Below, one piece after another: positions 58,311-64,000 of a stretch of 64,000 nucleotides of DNA. The first letter of the stretch is position 1; each line of letters opens with the position of its first letter. The position numbers were made by a program, and so were the translations under genes. The DNA is from Xenoacremonium recifei (lineage: Eukaryota > Ascomycota > Sordariomycetes > Hypocreales > Nectriaceae): the NCBI GenBank assembly GCA_012184525.1, contig WOFQ01000082.1, forward strand, positions 26,232 through 90,231, written 5' to 3'. A model generated the notes under the pieces. It worked only from the letters and a program-made list of their open reading frames with translations. It did no database searches and had not been told where the DNA came from.

Positions 58311-59737
58311 ATGCCTGGGAGCAGCCCCAGAGAACCAGATCCGGGTGTAACGCCGTATTCCAGTCAAGATGGGGTTATTGAAGCCGATGACAACGTTGAC
58401 GAGGTAGCTGACTCTGACTCCGCGCTTGAACCCGATGCCGAGAGCTCCACAGCTTCCATTACATCGAGCATCCTCAAGTATAGGACTCTGAATGGCAGAA
58501 CGTACCACAGCGAGAGGGGAAACGCGCAATACTGGTAAAAGCTAAGCTTTAGCAGTTTGTCTCGGTTTAGGATGGCCTAACACTAGTAGGGGATCCAATG
58601 ATGAAGCTCAAAGCGAGGCGATGGATATTGCGTAAGCTTCCTTTCGGCCATTTGTTAGAACTTTGCCGCTCATAAGTATCTATTCAGACATCATATGTTT
58701 ACCCTAGCGCAAGGAGGGAGGCTTCACCTTGCTCCCATCAATGCTCGGATACAGGTACACTATTGCACTCAAAGTAACATTCCTTAATGTTGACCTTCGG
58801 TTGGTATAGAAAGCCCTGGATGTTGGATGTGGAACAGGTAATCTCAGTGCGCATAATTTCTGTGGAAATGAACAATTAACGCATTATAGGAATGTGGGCT
58901 ATGTACGCGGAATTTGATGATGCAATAGAAACTGTATGCTAATCCCTCAGTGATTTTGCCGACGAAAATCCTCAGTGTGAGGTTATTGGCACAGACGTGT
59001 CTCCTATTCAGCCATCTTGGTTGCCGCCTAATCTCAAGTTGTAAGTTATGTGTTATTCACACAAGCCAATTGATCGTCTCAAGTTTTACCTTCCCTAATT
59101 ATGTCAGTGAGATTGAGGATTGCACCCAGGAATGGACTTTTGCGGCCGATTCCTTCGATTTTATTTACATGCGGTATCTCGTTGGTTGTATTCCCGACTG
59201 GACGGAACAGTATAAACAGGCGTTTCGAGCCCTTAAGTCTGGAGGCTACTTAGAAAGTTTCGAAGCATCGCCAAAAATCGAAAGCGATGATGGAACAGTG
59301 GCACCTGGATCCCCGCTGGATCGCTGGGCCGATATTTTTCATGAAGCCGGTAAGAAAAGTGGCCGGACTTTCCAGGTCTTGGAGGAAGGACTTCAGCGGA
59401 AATGCATGGAACAAGCAGGCTTCATTGATCTTCAAGAATGGGATTTTAAGGTGAACCCAAACTGGTTCAAGCCCATATTACTTTGCTCGATGATAATAAT
59501 GCTTTGTAGTGCCCAATGAGCCCTTGGCCAAAGGACCCCAAGTTGAAGGAAATTGGAATTTACGGGGAAGCCTTTTCTACAAAAGACACAGAAGGGTTTG
59601 TGTTGTTTGTTGCCAATATGATAGGCTGGTCAATTGAGCAGGTCCAAGTATTCATTGCCCAAGTGAGGCGAGATATTCGGAATCGTCGAAACCATCCCTA
59701 CTTCAGACTCAAAGTAGTTTGGGGACGTAAGCCATAG
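58311..59737 (+). CDS. LaeA-like SAM-dependent methyltransferase
   Basis: Eight exons, 58311-58534, 58590-58631, 58688-58754, 58810-58837, 58890-58902, 58951-59040, 59108-59450 and 59510-59737, give 344 residues. Exon 5 has only 13 bases yet is needed for GMWAIDFADENP. The acidic, serine-rich N-terminus of about 50 residues leads to LKYRTLNGRTYHS and the class I Rossmann core: motif I ALDVGCGTG at residues 113-121, EVIGTDVSPIQPSWLPPN (motif II) and DFIYMRYLVGCIPDW. This layout is that of fungal LaeA-like proteins and the many unassigned relatives that methylate small molecules or regulators. The C-terminus ends in RRNHPYFRLKVVWGRKP. Whether it acts on a protein or a metabolite cannot be told. 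Confidence 0.9.
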
Positions 59738-60506
59738 CACTCAGGCTATTTACTTATTACAAAATAAAATCATTTGCATATTATACCTTTACTATCTAGA
59801 GATAATAAACCTAATAACTTACAAATTAAATCCGTAAGCTTATTTTCGGATTTCCTGCCGCTTATAAGGAAATATTTAAGGATTATTGAATAGCAATTCG
59901 TAAATCCTATATTTAATGTACTGAATCCTGTAATCTACTGATACAAATTTGTGTGTGGTGTACTCATATTTTTGCAAGCTCTATTCGGCATTTCTCGAGT
60001 TGGATATGATCTTGACATTATAGATTGTAAGAAAACCCGGCTCCCATTCTCTGTAGCGTCATCCGTAGTAACTTCGCCCCTGAACGTCGACAAACATTTT
60101 GCAACTGCAAGTTACCCGTCTGTATGAGTGCACATGCCTTACCCCAAGAAGACCACGAAGCTGAACCTTTTCGGAGCTCGAGTTCGTAGCTTTGCTTTCG
60201 AATATTAGCATTACTACTCAATCTTAGGTTTCTTTCTTAAGATTAGAGTTGAAAAATGGTCTTTAAATTACGCCTGTAGTGCATGCGCCCTGTTGAGGCC
60301 GAAGTTGTTTAACCTTGAATAGAGAGGTTATACTCGAAAGAAAGATAGGCATACCATCCAAGACTTTACTAGGCGTTTTGTCTAGTGAAATGAGTAGATC
60401 ATATATTTAAGTTGTATTGATAGTTGCTTGGCTGAGTAGGCCAGTCTGTGATGCGTTGAGTTAATCTATCCGGGCACTCAATACAAGCATTGTAAACTCG
60501 GTACTT
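59738..60506. other. Convergent spacer, partly AT-rich
   Basis: About 770 bases between two 3' ends. 59760-59900 is very AT-rich. No gene seen. Confidence 0.5.
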
Positions 60507-62219
60507 CTAGAATGAAGACTCCACTCTTACAACCTCTGACTTTCGAACTATATCTCTCGAATTTTTTTCAATTGCACCGACTTGGACGAATGATATGTTG
60601 TTAGGCACGGCGAACTCGGTTTCGAAACCTGTCTTTTTAGCCCGCGCCACTGGGAATAAGGACTCGTTAGTCCTTCCCGCATACACGATCCACTCCGTTA
60701 CGTCCGTGGCACCATTCCAGCTGACAAAGCCCCTGTGAGTTGAAGTTCCAGCACAGTGCAAATTATCATTCGTCTTTGCCTCGACGACTACAAGATTAGG
60801 TTTTGTAGATGGAGTTGCATGCCATTCCTGCTTGTAGACACGATAGCTCGATACCAAGTCACCGTAACCAAAGTTTGCACTCCAGCGAGGTGTGGCTTCT
60901 GTCGTACCCCGAATTACAGGCCCATACTCGACCATGACTGCTTCTGAGCCGTATCCCATGAGCATATTACCATTAGGCAAACGTGAGAAGGAACCTTGAG
61001 ACCAGGCGTCAACACGCAGATCCGGATTTGTGAGATTCGTAAGTAAAATCGGGGGCGAAGCTGGATTTGGTGGTAGAGTCATCTCCAATGTTACGCCCAC
61101 GGATGGTGTCGTAGTGTTGAGATTTGGTGTTTCGTTATTGTTGCCGAACCAAGAAACAGTAATATGAGTAGGGCTTATTTCCTGGACGCGAGCAAAGTGC
61201 TGCCATGACTGTTGCAACATTCAGCTTGAAATACCAAATAAACGAATCCTTGAACCTACAAATGTACCTCCTTCGGGCAGTGCTCCGAAATCACCTCCAG
61301 TGAGACCATTGATCTCCCAGAGAATTTCTCCCTGCGGGTTCACTAGGAAAGTGCTCCAGTAGTGGCGACTGTTAATTAAATAGTTTTCTCCTACAAGCTG
61401 AATTGCGTTGATATGAAAGAAGTCGTAAGGATCACTTTGGTTAACACCTTGCGTACCCAAAGAAGCATGACTCTGGTTAATAGGCAGATGGGTAAGAGGA
61501 CTCCACTGAAAGATTATCTCTCCAGTGCTTATGTTGACTTCGAGTGCCAATGAGTCCAGTATCCAACCATCTTGGGGCCCTCCCACAGATGTTAAGTCAG
61601 CTCGGGTGGTATTGTATGCCGTTATGAGCATCGTATTTCGAGGTGTAATCATTGACTCATGTAGGTCTCCATGGCATCTCGCAGAAACGCCTGTTTCCAT
61701 GACAAAGTTCTCCAGTTTTGGACAAACTGTCGTAATGATTTTGTACTCCGTATCGAGTATGATAACCTCTCCATACCCGTGACCCACCACGGCTGACGCA
61801 CCAGCAGTGCCTTGACCAGAAAAATAGGTGAGAACAGGAGATTTGTTCAAATGCTGAACCCGAAGGTTATTCCCTGCTACTTCAGGTCCATTCCATACCA
61901 AATCACCGGAGTCAGTCATTATCAGGGGGCCAAGGCCTTTCGTTGCAGGGACGGCACTGCCCAGCGCAAGGTCAAAGATGAGCAGACCATCATACAATGG
62001 TTCCCCAGTCCTTTCAATTAATAATAGTGGTGGAGTCGCATTTGATGACTGATATGTTTGCCAGGGCCAAATATTGCTGTTGCTGCTGTTGCTCACGATC
62101 TGGCGCGAGTTAGCTGTACAAGGCAGTGAATTCGGTATTTCAATAGTCTCTGATCCCAATACTGTATGAAGTAAGAATAGGGAGAGGAAGAGGACCACTT
62201 CCATCTTGCTTTGGGTCAT
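60507..62219 (-). CDS. Secreted arylsulfotransferase-like protein (ASST family)
   Basis: Two exons, 62219-61260 and 61208-60507, give 553 residues. The 51-base intron 61259-61209 (GTAGGT to CAACAG) joins EGGTF to SWQHFARV, the expected family reading; without it the first frame stops at 61221. A signal peptide is visible (about residues 8-24, VVLFLSLFLLHTVLGS). The body is a beta-propeller as in arylsulfate sulfotransferase-like proteins of fungi, with ARCHGDLHESMITPRNT, YDFFHINAIQ and INSRHYWSTFLVNPQGEILWE. The bacterial enzymes move sulfate between phenols; for the fungal members the activity is unproven. Many N-glycosylation sequons are present. A start at 62204 is an alternative. Confidence 0.88.
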
Positions 62220-63201
62220 GATCTCAGATTTCCTAGATTCACGCTTGAAAAATGGACGAATTAAGACAACGCCAAGGAACAAATAGTCACGACGATAGCG
62301 ATAGGTAAGCAGGATTGGCCGAATGGCTACCCCGAGGTGTTTCTTATAGCCCAGAGAATGACGTGCGAGAGGTTAAAATTAGGTGATACCCCCAAAATGG
62401 AAGCCGGGGAAGCACATCTTGTCTTGTATGCTCATAATGCGAACTGTCGTAGCAATAATCTTCCCTTAGGTCATTGGGGAGACAAATGGCGTCATCGCAC
62501 TTAGGATAACCAAGACGTGGATGGGGTGTGATAAAAAACAAGCACGTCATTGTGTTACAGAGATTTTACGAAGATAAATATTATATACTATTTCCTCGCA
62601 CCTACAGAAATTATTTATAGCTACTCATAATAATTAATTTTACCAACTCACTTATTCTAAGAAGTCAATAGCTTCCTCGAAACCTTATCCTCCATAGGAG
62701 GAGAGTAGAATCCTGGTGCCGGTTTCCTGAACTCTGCCGGCAGCCCGATTCAGCAGCCAAGTTCTCTAGCTGGATTCAGTCAGCTTTGAATCCAAGAGCC
62801 AATTTGAACTTTGATATTCAAACTTACGTGACGATTGAAATTTAATAATATCGCGGCCAAGTGTATTAACTATTTCCTCTTTTTATTTCCACCCTTACTG
62901 GGTATTAGTATACTGCATAATAATATATATAAATTGATACTGTAATAATTAGCAGGAGAGAGAGAAATAAAAAGATCAAGGTAGAGGTCTTCCTTTGAAT
63001 AAAGAAGAATATCTAATAAATAATAGTTATATAATATAATATAGTTATAGTTAGTTAACTAATTTAAAATAATAAAAAATTATATTTTTTTTTAAATAAA
63101 TCCTTTTTTATTAATTTATTAAATATTAATAGTAATTTTTATTATATAAATTATAACTAACGTAAGTGCATAGCGAGTGAACCAGCATAGCGAGTGAAAC
63201 A
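62220..63201. other. AT-rich non-coding block
   Basis: The part from about 62560 is very AT-rich with no open frames, like the degenerate repeat islands of ascomycetes. The 14-base unit GCATAGCGAGTGAA occurs twice, at 63168-63181 and 63185-63198 (period 17), just before the inverted-repeat element. Confidence 0.5.
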
Positions 63202-63543
63202 GTTCTTATCGCTAGTAAAATCCAGTTTTTAAAAAAACCATTAAAAATCTAATTACAGATTAATTAAAAAGTCTTTTCTATTATAGATTAGCGATAAGAA
63301 TAAAGTATTTTGTAGAATTTTTACTATATTCTCTCTTTATTCTAATATAGCTAAAATAAATATTCTTCTTATCAGAGCCCCACTTTTCTTATATCTCTAA
63401 AACTATGTAAGTAGAATTTTAAGGGAATTAATATATAACCTTTTATAATATAAATAAGCTATTTTAAAGTTTCTAGCTATTTTAATTAAAGTAGAAGAAT
63501 TTTATAATTTTTTGGAAAATCCGATTTTACTAGTGATAAGAAC
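63202..63543. mobile_element. MITE-like element with 21-base terminal inverted repeats
   Basis: The left end 63202-63222 begins GTTCTTATCGCTAGTAAA, and the right end 63523-63543 is its reverse complement with one mismatch in 21 bases (TAGTGATAAG against TAGCGATAAG). The 342-base interior is AT-rich and has no open frame. A third copy of the core, TTAGCGATAAGAA, lies inside at about 63287-63299. No transposase is present, so it would need one from elsewhere. I could not define a clear target-site duplication. Confidence 0.5.
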
Positions 63544-64000
63544 TTGTAACGGGCTGGGCCCGTGGAGGAACCTCGGCTTACACTCTCGTTGGCAATATCG
63601 CTTACGCTTTTAGACCCACAGCTCGAGAGCTCTAGAGCTCCCAAGCTGTGCTCCTATTCCTTTTCTCCTTTCTTTCCTCCTTAGCTTTAGGATACTCGTT
63701 CTAGTCATCCAGCTAGTTGTCAATATACTCAGTTGGACCGTTACATTATCCTAAAGCTCATCCTACAACGCCTGACCATTTGATTGAGTCAATTGGTCTG
63801 TCCCTGCTCGGCTTGCTGTGTGACCTAGCCCCGAAGAGCAGAAGATCCCTGTGTGGGATAGAAGAAGTTCCCGCCCATTGTAGCGGTTGAGCATCGCGAC
63901 CCTGCGACGACCTCGCCATCGGAACGAGCAGCAGAAGATCCCTGTGAGGGATAGACAATACCCGCGCCTCTAAGGCAGCCGGTAACGAGTGATCGAATTG
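63544..64000. other. GC-richer right edge
   Basis: Base composition changes abruptly from the AT-rich block. No gene is supported. An open frame at 63758-63958 is explained by the direct repeat inside it. Confidence 0.4.
63837..63954. repeat. 25-base direct repeat, two copies 93 bases apart
   Basis: Copies at 63837-63861 and 63930-63954 differ at one base. Each contains a small hairpin-like palindrome, ATCCC and GGGAT around TGTGT (TGTGA in the second). The offset of 93 keeps a minus-strand frame open, so SIPHRDLLL appears twice in it. This may be part of a dispersed repeat whose rest lies beyond the window. Confidence 0.5.

Noticed and set aside
61209..61259. Stop codon splitting the arylsulfotransferase-like gene
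   Set aside because: It lies inside a consensus intron; splicing restores the family reading.
63118..63543. CRISPR-like array
   Set aside because: Only two spaced repeats in a eukaryotic AT-rich context; no regular repeat-spacer pattern.

Overview
The window looks like a chromosome segment of a filamentous ascomycete, most likely a eurotiomycete of the Aspergillus/Penicillium type (inference). Most genes are split by short introns of about 45 to 80 bases with GT donors, CTAAC/CTGAC-like branch points and AG acceptors. The gene content is accessory: sugar hydrolases, permeases, Zn2Cys6 regulators, cytochromes P450 and small secreted proteins. There is no rRNA, no recognisable tRNA, no CRISPR and no bacterial operon structure. 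I rebuilt exon structures by hand; in the multi-exon genes listed here the summed exons are a multiple of three.

Left part (0.7-11 kb): a saccharide-use cluster. It holds a Zn2Cys6 activator (723-2255), a GH32 beta-fructosidase without signal peptide (2345-4178), an alpha-glucoside-type sugar permease (5096-6917) and a LacZ-type GH2 beta-galactosidase (7763-10937). Permease and galactosidase are divergent, and the promoter between them carries two perfect copies of the palindrome TCGGACCGA. The layout suggests uptake of an oligosaccharide followed by hydrolysis inside the cell. An NCS1 nucleobase permease (11948-13649) follows, with GATA-type sites upstream.

Middle left (14-29 kb): a divergent GMC oxidoreductase / aldehyde dehydrogenase pair, a secreted PI-PLC-X protein, a beta-lactamase-like serine hydrolase divergent from a GH43 glycosidase, a sugar porter with CreA-type sites upstream, and a secreted two-domain protein (double-psi barrel plus LysM). 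A gene-poor stretch (29.1-32.5 kb) follows.

Middle right (32.5-49 kb): a small cysteine-rich secreted protein with a puzzling first intron, a secreted type-B carboxylesterase, then a set made of a Zn2Cys6 regulator, a P450 and a DHA1-type MFS exporter. P450 and exporter are divergent, with a 21-base direct repeat between them. Next come an HRI1-like protein, an intronless flavin monooxygenase and an SSS/DUR3-like transporter.

Right part (49-64 kb): a P450 gene with nine aligned exons and one in-frame TGA, an APC-type permease with ten exons, a small unknown protein, a LaeA-like methyltransferase with a 13-base exon, and a secreted arylsulfotransferase-like protein. The end is an AT-rich block with a 342-base element bounded by 21-base inverted repeats, then a short GC-richer repeat region.
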